Source: an uncultured Clostridia bacterium
GTDB taxonomy: Bacteria > Bacillota > Clostridia > Christensenellales > CAG-138
Direction of reading: 5' to 3'
Assembly: GCA_947168855.1 (NCBI GenBank)
Contig: CAMVNO010000001.1
Span: 406,828-470,827, forward strand
Length of the DNA: 64,000 nt
The translations under genes were made by a program, and so were the position numbers. Positions 57,280-64,000 of the stretch are shown in pieces (the first letter of the stretch is position 1; the number at the start of each line of letters is the position of its first letter). The notes beneath the pieces are model-generated. The model searched no databases, was not told the DNA's origin, and saw only the letters and a list, made by a program, of their open reading frames with translations.

Positions 57280-57326
57280 TTGACAGTCTAACGAGTGTTA
57301 GGTATACTCTACCTAACACTTGTTAG
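57280..57326 (+). promoter_or_regulatory. TetR-type operator spanning promoter of the regulator-SDR operon
   Basis: TTGACA (57280-57285), 17 bp, TATACT (57303-57308). The palindrome CTAACGAGTGTTAGGTA (57288-57304) and TACCTAACACTTGTTAG (57310-57326) has 17-bp arms with one mismatch. It covers spacer, -10 and transcription start. It is an autorepression site by position. Confidence 0.88.
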
Positions 57327-57341
57327 GTTTTGGAGGAGCCG

Positions 57342-57950
57342 ATGGACACAAGGGAACGAATCATGGATACGGCGCTTACGCTGTTCGCCGATTCCGGATA
57401 TGAAGCCGTCTCGATCCGGGACGTCTGCAGGGAGGTCGGCATCAAGGAAAGCTCCGTTTATTACCATTTCAAAAACAAGCGGGACATTCTCGATTCCCTG
57501 CTGAACCGATTTGAAGATCACGTAAACGCTCTGCTTGCGGTCTTTCGATCCGCATCGATGACCGGTGAGACACCTCCCTCTTTCGATTGGATGGATACGT
57601 ACTTTTTCGATCAATACCTGTTCGATCCGTTCTGCAACAAGCTGATGCGGCTGATGATGATCGAACAGTTCCATGACGAGCAGATACGGGAAGCGTATGA
57701 ACGGTGGCTGTTTACAGAACCGTACAGAATCGAAACGTCCGCGTTTCTGATGCTTGCAAAGGTCGGAGTGATCCCGGAAGCAGACGCCGCGCAAATGGGG
57801 CGCAACTATTATGCAAACATCACGATGCTCATTTTCAGGCATCTTTTGAACGGCGCTCTTACAGAGGAAAGAAAAGATGCGTTCCGCACGGAAGCGCATG
57901 CGTATATCAACACGATCATAAAGCAATTGGGAGGAAAGGAAAATGTCTGA
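57342..57950 (+). CDS. TetR/AcrR-family transcriptional regulator (202 aa)
   Basis: The N-terminal HTH reads MDTALTLFADSGYEAVSIRD, then VCREVGIKESSVYYHFKNKR. The C-terminal ligand-binding helices are not assigned to a subgroup. TTGGAGGAG precedes ATG 57342. It overlaps the SDR gene by 8 nt and probably represses its own operon through the palindrome at 57288-57326. The inducer is unknown. Confidence 0.95.
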   Translation: MDTRERIMDTALTLFADSGYEAVSIRDVCREVGIKESSVYYHFKNKRDILDSLLNRFEDHVNALLAVFRSASMTGETPPSFDWMDTYFFDQYLFDPFCNKLMRLMMIEQFHDEQIREAYERWLFTEPYRIETSAFLMLAKVGVIPEADAAQMGRNYYANITMLIFRHLLNGALTEERKDAFRTEAHAYINTIIKQLGGKENV

Positions 57951-58707
57951 TATCGTGATCGTCGGCGCCGATTCCGGGATCGGTTATTATATGGCGCAAA
58001 GTCTTTTGGAACGCGGAAACCGGGTTGCCGTACTGGATATTCGGACAGAGCACATTTCCGCATTGACGGAAAGCTTTCCGGATCGACTGCTCGTTTTCAA
58101 GGCGGACGCCAGAGATTTGCAGTCCGTTTTCGAGGGTGTGCGAGAAGCATATGATCGTTTCGGATCCGTCGACATCGCGATCCATAACGCCTGCCTGTGC
58201 ACATTCGAAAGCGAACCGGATACGGATATAGAGACCTATCGGAAAGTGATGGATGTGAACTTTTACGGCGCGCTGCGGCTTGCCAAGGCAGTTTTGCCGT
58301 TCATGCGGGAGGCGAAGCGCGGACGGCTGATCTTTACAAGCTCGGGCGTCGGCGTGACCGGGTTTAAGAACATTTCGCCGTACGCGTCGTCCAAAGGCGC
58401 GATCGAAGCGCTGGCAAAATGTCTTGCCATCGAAAACGAACGCTATGGGATCACGGTCCATCTGTTTCATCCGCCGCTGACCGATACCGGCTCTGCTTCC
58501 GGCTTGCCGATCCCGAAAGAGTTCAAGGCAAGCGCGCAGAAGGTCGGCGAGGGATTTGCAAAGCATATCCACTCGAAAAGATTCGTCATCTGCCCGAATG
58601 CGTCTCAGGCGTTTTCCATGTTTCTTTGTTATCGTCATCCGCTGCGATTCGGCAGGTTGCTGACCAAAGCGACGGAAGGCGCGGAGAACAAACAGCAGGG
58701 CGAATAG
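57943..58707 (+). CDS. Short-chain dehydrogenase/reductase (254 aa)
   Basis: A Rossmann fold with the nucleotide motif IVGADSGIGYYMA, the NNAG-equivalent IAIHNACLC, catalytic Ser in IFTSSGVG and the YxxxK motif in YASSKGAIEALAK are present. These are the required catalytic residues, so it should be active as an NAD(P)-dependent oxidoreductase. GGAGGAAAGG lies inside the tetR 3' end. The substrate is probably linked to the TetR inducer. Confidence 0.92.
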   Translation: MSDIVIVGADSGIGYYMAQSLLERGNRVAVLDIRTEHISALTESFPDRLLVFKADARDLQSVFEGVREAYDRFGSVDIAIHNACLCTFESEPDTDIETYRKVMDVNFYGALRLAKAVLPFMREAKRGRLIFTSSGVGVTGFKNISPYASSKGAIEALAKCLAIENERYGITVHLFHPPLTDTGSASGLPIPKEFKASAQKVGEGFAKHIHSKRFVICPNASQAFSMFLCYRHPLRFGRLLTKATEGAENKQQGE

Positions 58708-58711
58708 AAAA

Positions 58712-58748
58712 GTCGGAGAAAGCATTTGCTCTCTCCGATATTCTTTGT
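58712..58748 (+). terminator. Terminator-like hairpin after the SDR gene
   Basis: TCGGAGA / TCTCCGA with loop AAGCATTTGCTC, followed by a T-rich stretch. Confidence 0.5.
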
Positions 58749-58791
58749 ATTTGATTCTGTTCCCGATAGTATCGGGTTGGTTTTACTGCGT

Positions 58792-59472
58792 TTATCCTGC
58801 GCGGCGTTTGGCTTTTGCGCGCACGTACAGGTACAGGAACAGCACCATCAGGATCTCGCCGAACATGCTGATAAAGAAGATCAGGTCGGTGTTGCCCGTT
58901 GCGGGACCGAGCGCGGAAAACGCGAACATCAGGAATCCCGCCAGGAACAGATGCGGCGTCTTCTCCTTGATCCACACGATGATCCCGACGATCATCATGG
59001 GGATGACCGTACCGAACGACAGCGCCATGCTGATCGTTTCCGCCCATTTCGGCGTGCCCTCGCCCGCCTTCATGCGCGTGACGTTTGCGATCGTTTCCGG
59101 CACGAGTTTGGTTGCCAGCGCCTGCGCGACGCCCGCCGCCATGATGAGCGCGGTGACGATCCAAAGAACCGTCATCACCGGCTTTTTCAGGTTCAGCGCA
59201 TAGCCGCAGATCGGGAACAGCAGCGGAATCAGCAGTCCGTGCGCAATGAACCGCACCGGGCTGATCGCAGAAAGTGTTTCGGGCGAAAGCACGGAACCGA
59301 GCCCGATGATCGCCGCGTCGAGGATCAGTCCGAGCGTCAGGATGCCCGAGAGCAGCGCGACCTTGGAATGTTTCTTTGCGGCATGCAGGAACAGCAGCGC
59401 CGCAATCAGCGCTTCGCCCGCGACGATGCACCAGATCGTGACCGGGCAGATTTGCATCAAAAAGTCTCTCAT
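58792..59472 (-). CDS. Polytopic membrane protein of unknown function (226 aa)
   Basis: About seven hydrophobic segments (for example TIWCIVAGEALIAALLFLHA, FLAGFLMFAFSALGPATG) and a basic end KAKRRAG are visible. No family was recognised. It follows the flavin-binding gene after only 4 nt, so the two are probably co-transcribed and may work together. Confidence 0.75.
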   Translation of the reverse strand: MRDFLMQICPVTIWCIVAGEALIAALLFLHAAKKHSKVALLSGILTLGLILDAAIIGLGSVLSPETLSAISPVRFIAHGLLIPLLFPICGYALNLKKPVMTVLWIVTALIMAAGVAQALATKLVPETIANVTRMKAGEGTPKWAETISMALSFGTVIPMMIVGIIVWIKEKTPHLFLAGFLMFAFSALGPATGNTDLIFFISMFGEILMVLFLYLYVRAKAKRRAG

Positions 59473-59476
59473 GGCG

Positions 59477-60403
59477 TTATTTCCTGTTCTTTTCCTTGGC
59501 GCGCTTGTCGTTGATGATCTGCATATGCTCCGCGGTGACGAGCGTGACGTTGTTCTCCTTCGCCCAATCGACGCACCCCTTCAGCACGAGCGGCAAAAAC
59601 ACGCGCGGCACGTTCAGGATCGTCATAAGCGCGTCGTCGGTGAACTTGACCTTGTCGTCTGCGCGATCGGCGGCGTAGCGCACGGATTCCAGCGACTGCT
59701 TGCGAACGGCGAGCAGCTCCGCATGCATGCGGCGTTTCCGGTGAAACCAGAAATTCTTGGAATCGCGGTAGCCGTAATCGACCGGAAGCGGCGGGAAATC
59801 CTTCGCTTTGACGCCGTTGATGATCGCGTCGCTGTATTTCTTTTTCATCAGGATCCTGTCGACGCGCAGGATAAAGTGTGCGCCGAACTTCGACGTGATG
59901 CCGTTGAAATCGTGATACGGCGGCTCGTAGCCGTTGAGATTTCCCGGCTGATCGTTTTCCGCGCCGTCGAGATTGCGCATCCACGTGCATTCGATCGCCT
60001 GGATCGCGTCGGAAAGCACCATCGGGCGCCGTTCGCCGGTCTCCTCCTCGATCATACTCTTTTCGAGGCAGAACTTGCATTTCGGCATCTTATCGGAAGG
60101 CTTGTCCCCTGGCCAACTGAGCTTTACCGCTTCCTTGAACGATTTCGGATCGTCGTCGATGAAATTCAAAGCGCATCTGCCGTCGCGCAGGATGTTCTGC
60201 GCCGTGTTCGACGAATTGCGGCAGCACAGCAGCATGGCGTAATAGTCCTTGCCCGCCACATAGTACGGCTGCACCAGCGAATACGGTCCGAGCGTCGTGC
60301 TGCCGTCCTCGCACAGCGTGCTGATGATGACCGTCGGCATCGGGAAGTACAGCGACGTCTGGTAGAAATTGTCTACGATCCGCAGATTTTCAAAGCTGCT
60401 CAT
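59477..60403 (-). CDS. Flavin reductase-like (FMN-binding split-barrel) protein (308 aa)
   Basis: An N-terminal split barrel (NFYQTSLYFPMPTVIISTLC, STTLGPYSLVQPYYV, RNSSNTAQNILRDGRCALNF) binds flavin in this superfamily. The C-terminal 110 residues are charged and helical and not recognised. There is a cysteine pair in KCKFCLEKS. GAGGAAG precedes the ATG. The reaction is unknown. Its upstream neighbour is a broken hydrolase gene. Confidence 0.82.
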   Translation of the reverse strand: MSSFENLRIVDNFYQTSLYFPMPTVIISTLCEDGSTTLGPYSLVQPYYVAGKDYYAMLLCCRNSSNTAQNILRDGRCALNFIDDDPKSFKEAVKLSWPGDKPSDKMPKCKFCLEKSMIEEETGERRPMVLSDAIQAIECTWMRNLDGAENDQPGNLNGYEPPYHDFNGITSKFGAHFILRVDRILMKKKYSDAIINGVKAKDFPPLPVDYGYRDSKNFWFHRKRRMHAELLAVRKQSLESVRYAADRADDKVKFTDDALMTILNVPRVFLPLVLKGCVDWAKENNVTLVTAEHMQIINDKRAKEKNRK

Positions 60404-60418
60404 TCTTCTTCCTCACTT

Positions 60419-60778
60419 TCATTTTCCATCTTCATCGGCGTTCGCGTCGGTTGAAACGCCGTTGTTCTGCCAATTCAGGATCGTCCCTGCCGTGATGCGG
60501 ATCTGCTCCTCGTTTGTGATCCGGGGCTTCCTGCTCCGCCCTGCCTCCCGGATAAAAGATCAGCCCGATCTTTGCCCCGCCCGGATCGAAGACCGGATTC
60601 CCGCCGATCGTCCGTTCCTCCGCGGTCCGGTCCGCGGAAAACGCCGCGATCGCGTCGTCGTCGGCATGATAGTAGCTTTCCGGATAGATGAGGCTCGCAG
60701 AAAGCAGCAGCGCAAGGATCGCGACCGGAATCACGATCCAAAGGAACCGTTTCTTCTTTTGTGCGCCGTTTTTTTCAT
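60419..60778 (-). pseudogene. Broken alpha/beta-hydrolase-like gene (frameshift in a 7-A run, then loss of frame)
   Basis: GGAGG and ATG 60778 overlap the kinase stop (ATGA), but the frame stops after 15 codons. Adding one A to the A7 run (60769-60775) would restore a product starting MKKNGAQKKKRFLWIVIPVA. It has a membrane segment and then NPVFDPGGAKIGLIFYPGGR, typical of the start of a hydrolase. After EQEA the hydrolase ends. A different frame then gives ITNEEQIRITAGTILNWQNN and stops at 60419. The remnant therefore seems to join two gene pieces. A sequencing error in the A-run could explain the first shift but not the second. Confidence 0.6.
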
Positions 60779-61314
60779 GCGTCCTCCGGAATGACTGCGT
60801 CTTTGATCATTCTATGCAGTTTATCCGCCCGGAATCCATCCAGCCATTGCTCCGTCTCGTCCCGTGTGGCAAAAACATGGATCTCCCGGTCCGCGTAACA
60901 ATCCAGAAGCGCCAGGATCTCCGGGCGCTGTTCCGTGCGAAAGCCTTTGACCAGTGCGACAAGCTCCGGGTCGAGCGTTTGTTCCGTCCACGGCATGTCC
61001 GGTCGGTTCTCCCCGACGCGCGACACGATCCCGTCCATGCAGGTCTGCTCGTCATAATCAAGGAAGATCAGCGTATCGCAGGCCGCGATCCGCGTTTCGA
61101 CCGTGCGGCTGTAATTGCCGTCGACGATCCATGCGGGCTTTGCAAGAATTTCGGCAAGCGCCGCGTCAAATTCCTCGCGCGTGATATGCGTTCGGTCCGG
61201 CTTCCACCAGATGTTGTCCAAATGATAGAGCGGCAGTCCCGTCCTGTCATGCAGCTTCCGCGCAAACGTGCTCTTCCCGCTGCCCGGACAGCCGATCACG
61301 GCGACGCGGTTCAT
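60775..61314 (-). CDS. Small P-loop kinase-like protein (topology-modulation/FlaR type) (179 aa)
   Basis: Walker A VAVIGCPGSGKSTFARKL at about residue 5, then PLYHLDNIWWKPD and WIVDGNYSRT, match adenylate-kinase-like proteins called FlaR or topology modulation proteins. The true substrate of the group is unknown. GAGG precedes ATG 61314, and it starts 7 nt after the CorC-like stop. Confidence 0.88.
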   Translation of the reverse strand: MNRVAVIGCPGSGKSTFARKLHDRTGLPLYHLDNIWWKPDRTHITREEFDAALAEILAKPAWIVDGNYSRTVETRIAACDTLIFLDYDEQTCMDGIVSRVGENRPDMPWTEQTLDPELVALVKGFRTEQRPEILALLDCYADREIHVFATRDETEQWLDGFRADKLHRMIKDAVIPEDA

Positions 61315-61321
61315 GCCAGCC

Positions 61322-62611
61322 TCATTCGTCATTTTCATCCTCGTCTTCGTCCTCATCGACCCAGTTCGGATCCTGCTCGACGAGCAGCCGCAGAATGCGC
61401 ATGCGCTCCTTCTTGAGCACGGTCACGGTCAGGTCCTCATAAACGAAGCTGTCATAGAGCTTCGGATAGCCGCCGAGCTGTTCCACCGCCCAGCCGCCGA
61501 CGGTTGCGTTGTCGTCGTCGAGGTCCTCTTCCTCTTTGTCGAACTCGTCAAGAAAATCGCTCAGGCGCATATCGCCGTCGACTTCGTAACGATTCTCGCC
61601 GACCTCTGTGAATTCCTCCTCGATCTCATCCGATTCGTCCCAGATCTCGCCCACCAGCTGTTCCAGAACGTCCTCCATCGTGAGGATGCCCATCGTGCCG
61701 CCGTATTCGTCGGTGACCACGACCATGTGGCTCTTCTTGCGGCGCATCGTGTCGAGCACGTCCGGCAGCGGCATGGTCTTATGCACATAGACAACCGGCA
61801 TCAGAAGTGACTTGATCGAAACGTCCGGATCCTCGACCATGGCCTTATACAGATGATTCAGATGCAGAATGCCGACCATGTGGTCCGGCGTCCCGCGATA
61901 GACCGGAATGCGCGTAAACGGCGAAGCAAATGCGATCTTCATCTGCTTTTCGCGCGGATCGTCCAGGTCGATCGCCACAAGGTCCACGCGCGGCGTGATG
62001 ACCTCGTACGCCAGCACCTCGTCGAAATCGAACGCCGACTGCAAAAGGTCCGCGGTGTCCTCGTCGACCACGCCCTCGTCCTCCACGGTGTCGAGGATCG
62101 TTTCCATATCGTCCTCGGTAACGGTGTCGTCGCTCTCCTTCTCCTTCCAGATGCCGGAAAGCAGCTTCAAAAAACGTTCCAAAAGCCAGATCAGCGGAAA
62201 CAGCAAAAGCCACAGTGCGGAAATCGGCAGCACGACGAGCTTTGCAAAGCCCTCGGCGCGCTCCGCCGCGAAGATCTTCGGCAGGATTTCTCCGAACGTG
62301 ATGATGAGAACCGTCATGATCGCCGTCGCGACCCACGCGCCGCTCTCGCCCATCAGCGCGATCGCCAGTACCGCCGCGATCGACGACGAACCGATGTTCA
62401 CAAGGTTGTTGCCGATCAGGATCGCAATGAGCCCGGAATCGAACTTTTCGCGGAAGCGCAGCGCAAGCTTTGCAAGCCGGCTTCCCTTTTCCTCGGCTTC
62501 GTGCCTGAGCTTTATGGGATTCAGCTGCATGAACGCGATCTCCGCGCCGGAGAACATGGCGGACAGCACGATGCAAAGTGCGATCAGAATACAGCGCAGG
62601 GTGTTACTCAT
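61322..62611 (-). CDS. CNNM/CorC-family transporter: DUF21, two CBS domains, CorC_HlyC (429 aa)
   Basis: The N-terminal DUF21 membrane domain (SAMFSGAEIAFMQLNPIKLR) is followed by a CBS pair (TPRVDLVAIDLDD; VVVTDEYGGTMGILTMEDVL) and the CorC_HlyC domain (VDGDMRLSDFLDEF). An acidic DEDEDEDEN tail ends it. The family handles Mg2+ or related divalent cations. AGGGGGTG sets ATG 62611, which overlaps the paralogue's stop by 8 nt. Confidence 0.93.
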   Translation of the reverse strand: MSNTLRCILIALCIVLSAMFSGAEIAFMQLNPIKLRHEAEEKGSRLAKLALRFREKFDSGLIAILIGNNLVNIGSSSIAAVLAIALMGESGAWVATAIMTVLIITFGEILPKIFAAERAEGFAKLVVLPISALWLLLFPLIWLLERFLKLLSGIWKEKESDDTVTEDDMETILDTVEDEGVVDEDTADLLQSAFDFDEVLAYEVITPRVDLVAIDLDDPREKQMKIAFASPFTRIPVYRGTPDHMVGILHLNHLYKAMVEDPDVSIKSLLMPVVYVHKTMPLPDVLDTMRRKKSHMVVVTDEYGGTMGILTMEDVLEQLVGEIWDESDEIEEEFTEVGENRYEVDGDMRLSDFLDEFDKEEEDLDDDNATVGGWAVEQLGGYPKLYDSFVYEDLTVTVLKKERMRILRLLVEQDPNWVDEDEDEDENDE

Positions 62612-63689
62612 TGACTTCACCCCCTACGTCGTCCTCGTCGTAGATTTCGCCGACGAGCTCTTCAAGGATGTCCTCAACGGTCAGGATGCCGAGCACCTTT
62701 TTGTCGTTGTCCCGGACGATCGCGATATGCGTTTTTGCCTTGCTCATGCCGGCAAGCTGCTCGTCGATCGGCGTGCCGACCGTGACGTAATACGGCTTGT
62801 CCATCACGCGCGACAGCGAAACGTGTCCGCTGCGCTTCAGGTATTCTTTCAGATACTTGCGGATCTGCACCACGCCGACGATCGTTCCCTCGCGGTCCAC
62901 AACCGGCAGACGGCTGTGATTCGTCTGCTCGATGATCTTCACGACCTCTTTCGGGTGCATGGCAAGCGACACGGTCTGCACGTCATTAAGCGGCACATAG
63001 ACCTCGCCCACCGGCGTTTCCGTGAAATCCAACGCGGACTGCATCAGATCCGCCGTGTCCTCGTCGATGTCGTCCTCCTCGTCAAGCGTTTCGATGATGT
63101 CGTGCAATTCCTCCTCGGAAACGGTCGGCTCCTCCTCGTCTTTCACGCGGAACAGCTTTTTGATGCCGTTCGTCAGCGAGGTGAAGACAAAATTCAAGGG
63201 GTATAGAATGCGCATCAGAAACCGCAGAGATGGCGCAACAAACAGCGCAAAGCTCTCGTTGCACGCCTTTGCGATGGTTTTCGGGATCATTTCGGCAAGC
63301 AGAAATACGATCAGCGTGGTCACGAGCGACGTCGCCGTCGCGCCCGCGCTGCCCCAGTTTAAGCGCACGGCAACAAGCGCGGTCAAAGACGCGCAGCCGA
63401 TGTGCATGATGTTGTTGCCGATCAGAATGGTCGTGAGAGCCGCGTCAAAGTGATCCAATATATACAGAACGCGTTTTGCCGATTTCGATCCGTTGTCCGC
63501 GCGGCTCATGATGCGGATGCGGTTGACGGACGCAAGCGAGGTTTCCGCCCCCGCAAAGTACGCGCCGCCGAGCAAAAGCACGAGGAAAAATACGATAAGT
63601 CCGATCACGCTCCGGAAATCGCCGGCTTTGATCTCATTTGCCGCTTCTTCCGAAAGCCATCGTATAAGAGGACTTGGACTACTGTCCAC
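62604..63689 (-). CDS. Second CNNM/CorC paralogue, lacking the C-terminal domain (361 aa, GTG start)
   Basis: A DUF21 membrane domain (GGAYFAGAETSLASVNRIRI) and CBS pair (VPLNDVQTVSLAMHPKEVV; IAIVRDNDKKVLGILTVEDI) are followed directly by an acidic tail (YDEDDVGGEVNE), with no CorC_HlyC domain. It forms a tandem with the full-length paralogue and may act as a heterodimer partner. The start is GTG 63689, chosen for AGGTGG about 9 nt upstream and the promoter at 63726. Confidence 0.9.
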   Translation of the reverse strand: MDSSPSPLIRWLSEEAANEIKAGDFRSVIGLIVFFLVLLLGGAYFAGAETSLASVNRIRIMSRADNGSKSAKRVLYILDHFDAALTTILIGNNIMHIGCASLTALVAVRLNWGSAGATATSLVTTLIVFLLAEMIPKTIAKACNESFALFVAPSLRFLMRILYPLNFVFTSLTNGIKKLFRVKDEEEPTVSEEELHDIIETLDEEDDIDEDTADLMQSALDFTETPVGEVYVPLNDVQTVSLAMHPKEVVKIIEQTNHSRLPVVDREGTIVGVVQIRKYLKEYLKRSGHVSLSRVMDKPYYVTVGTPIDEQLAGMSKAKTHIAIVRDNDKKVLGILTVEDILEELVGEIYDEDDVGGEVNE

Positions 63690-63725
63690 GAAAGTACCAC
63701 CTGCCTTGTTTCATAGAATGAGGAT

Positions 63726-63754
63726 ATTATAAGCGATAATCGCAGAAAACGCAA
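63726..63754 (-). promoter_or_regulatory. Promoter of the CNNM/CorC gene train
   Basis: On the - strand TTGCGT (63749-63754), 17 bp, then TATAAT (63726-63731). Confidence 0.75.
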
Positions 63755-63812
63755 GGGAAAAGCAAAAGAAAAGCGGCCGATCCGCAACCGTCTTCGAGGA
63801 TTCTTCTTTGTC

Positions 63813-63883
63813 TGTCATTCTGAGGCGAAGCCGAAGAATCTTTAAGATCCTTCGGCATCCCTGCGGGATTCCTCAGGATGACA
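63813..63883. repeat. TGTCATTCTGAG repeat, copy 3
   Basis: Runs from TGTCATTCTGAGG to CTCAGGATGACA (71 bp) with inner GAAGCCGAAGAATC and AAGATCCTTCGG segments. It lies upstream of the CNNM promoter; no gene is present in 63690-64000. Confidence 0.88.
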
Positions 63884-63904
63884 AAAAAGAAGATTCTCCG
63901 CAAG

Positions 63905-64000
63905 GAAAATCCACATAAACGTGCTCGAAGAGCACACATCACTTGCGCGGAGCGCAAACATCACGCCGCAGGCACATCACGCGCCCGCAGGGCGCACAGC
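63905..64000. repeat. Hairpin-linker array D (linker ACATCAC), continuing past the window
   Basis: GTGCTC-GAA-GAGCAC (63921-63935), ACATCAC, TTGCGC-GGA-GCGCAA (63943-63957), ACATCAC, GCC-GCA-GGC (63965-63973), ACATCAC, GCGCCC-GCA-GGGCGC (63981-63995), then ACAGC at the edge. All four stems are perfect, all loops are purine-rich triplets and the linker is invariant. Confidence 0.88.

Noticed and set aside
1..64000. tRNA, rRNA, prophage or insertion sequence
   Set aside because: No cloverleaf with a TTCGAxTC arm, no rRNA core sequence and no integrase or transposase frame was recognised on either strand.

Overview
The window is about 64 kb of moderately GC-rich DNA. It most likely comes from a spore-forming, anaerobic, probably gut-associated member of the Clostridia (Bacillota). 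The support is: an hrcA-grpE-dnaK-dnaJ operon with a perfect CIRCE operator; spoVAC, spoVAD and spoVAE with forespore-type promoters; HemW-type radical-SAM, flavodiiron and NfnAB oxygen-avoidance and bifurcation proteins; strong Shine-Dalgarno sites; and a giant BspA-type leucine-rich-repeat surface protein. Proline/threonine/glutamate-rich linkers recur in several exported proteins. No tRNA, rRNA, CRISPR array, prophage or intact insertion sequence was seen.

Layout. 0-8 kb: exported and envelope proteins (a lipoprotein, a ComEC-like metallo-beta-lactamase, a zinc-ribbon membrane protein, the 1429-residue BspA protein). 8-9 kb: rplJ-rplL with a leader attenuator. 9-11 kb: a divergent pair made of a winged-helix/RecB-like nuclease and a beta-class DNA methyltransferase. 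11-20 kb: the heat-shock operon, lepA-hemW, and a LUD/MazG pair. 20-28 kb: an ECF sigma/anti-sigma-like pair, rsmD-coaD-coiled-coil, alr and a YibE/F membrane protein. 28-36 kb: a hydantoinase plus an unusual nucleotidyltransferase-guanine deaminase fusion, an M29 aminopeptidase, and a MoxR-DUF58 operon. 36-38 kb: rplM-rpsI and spoVAC. 38-50 kb: a regulator, TraX- and VanZ-like membrane proteins, two large exported proteins, a four-domain flavodiiron protein, a second ECF sigma operon and a YdcF-like protein. 50-57 kb: nfnAB, an ECF S-component/larC/CsoR-like metal operon, and spoVAD-spoVAE. 57-64 kb: TetR-SDR, a membrane/flavin-binding/kinase/CorC gene train, and repeats.

The most unusual structure is non-coding. 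At least four intergenic arrays (near 9.0, 16.1, 55.6 and 63.9 kb) consist of short hairpins, each with a different stem and usually a 3-4 nt loop, separated by a fixed 7-nt linker. The linker is AATTCAT, ACGATAT or ACATCAC depending on the array, and the 55.6 kb array inverts the linker halfway through. A fifth, looser array lies at 38.64 kb. A separate mobile-looking repeat with TGTCATTCTGAG/CTCAGGATGACA ends occurs three times.

Regulation readable from the sequence includes CIRCE, a large TetR palindrome, a CsoR-like operator/hairpin, two sigmaF/G-type promoters on the separated spoVA genes, an ECF-type autoregulatory promoter, and three genes whose start codon sits 6-7 nt after a TATAAT -10 element, implying leaderless mRNAs. 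A minimal promoter-terminator unit near 36.2 kb predicts a transcript of about 42 nt.

All functional calls come from reading the sequence. No database search was run.
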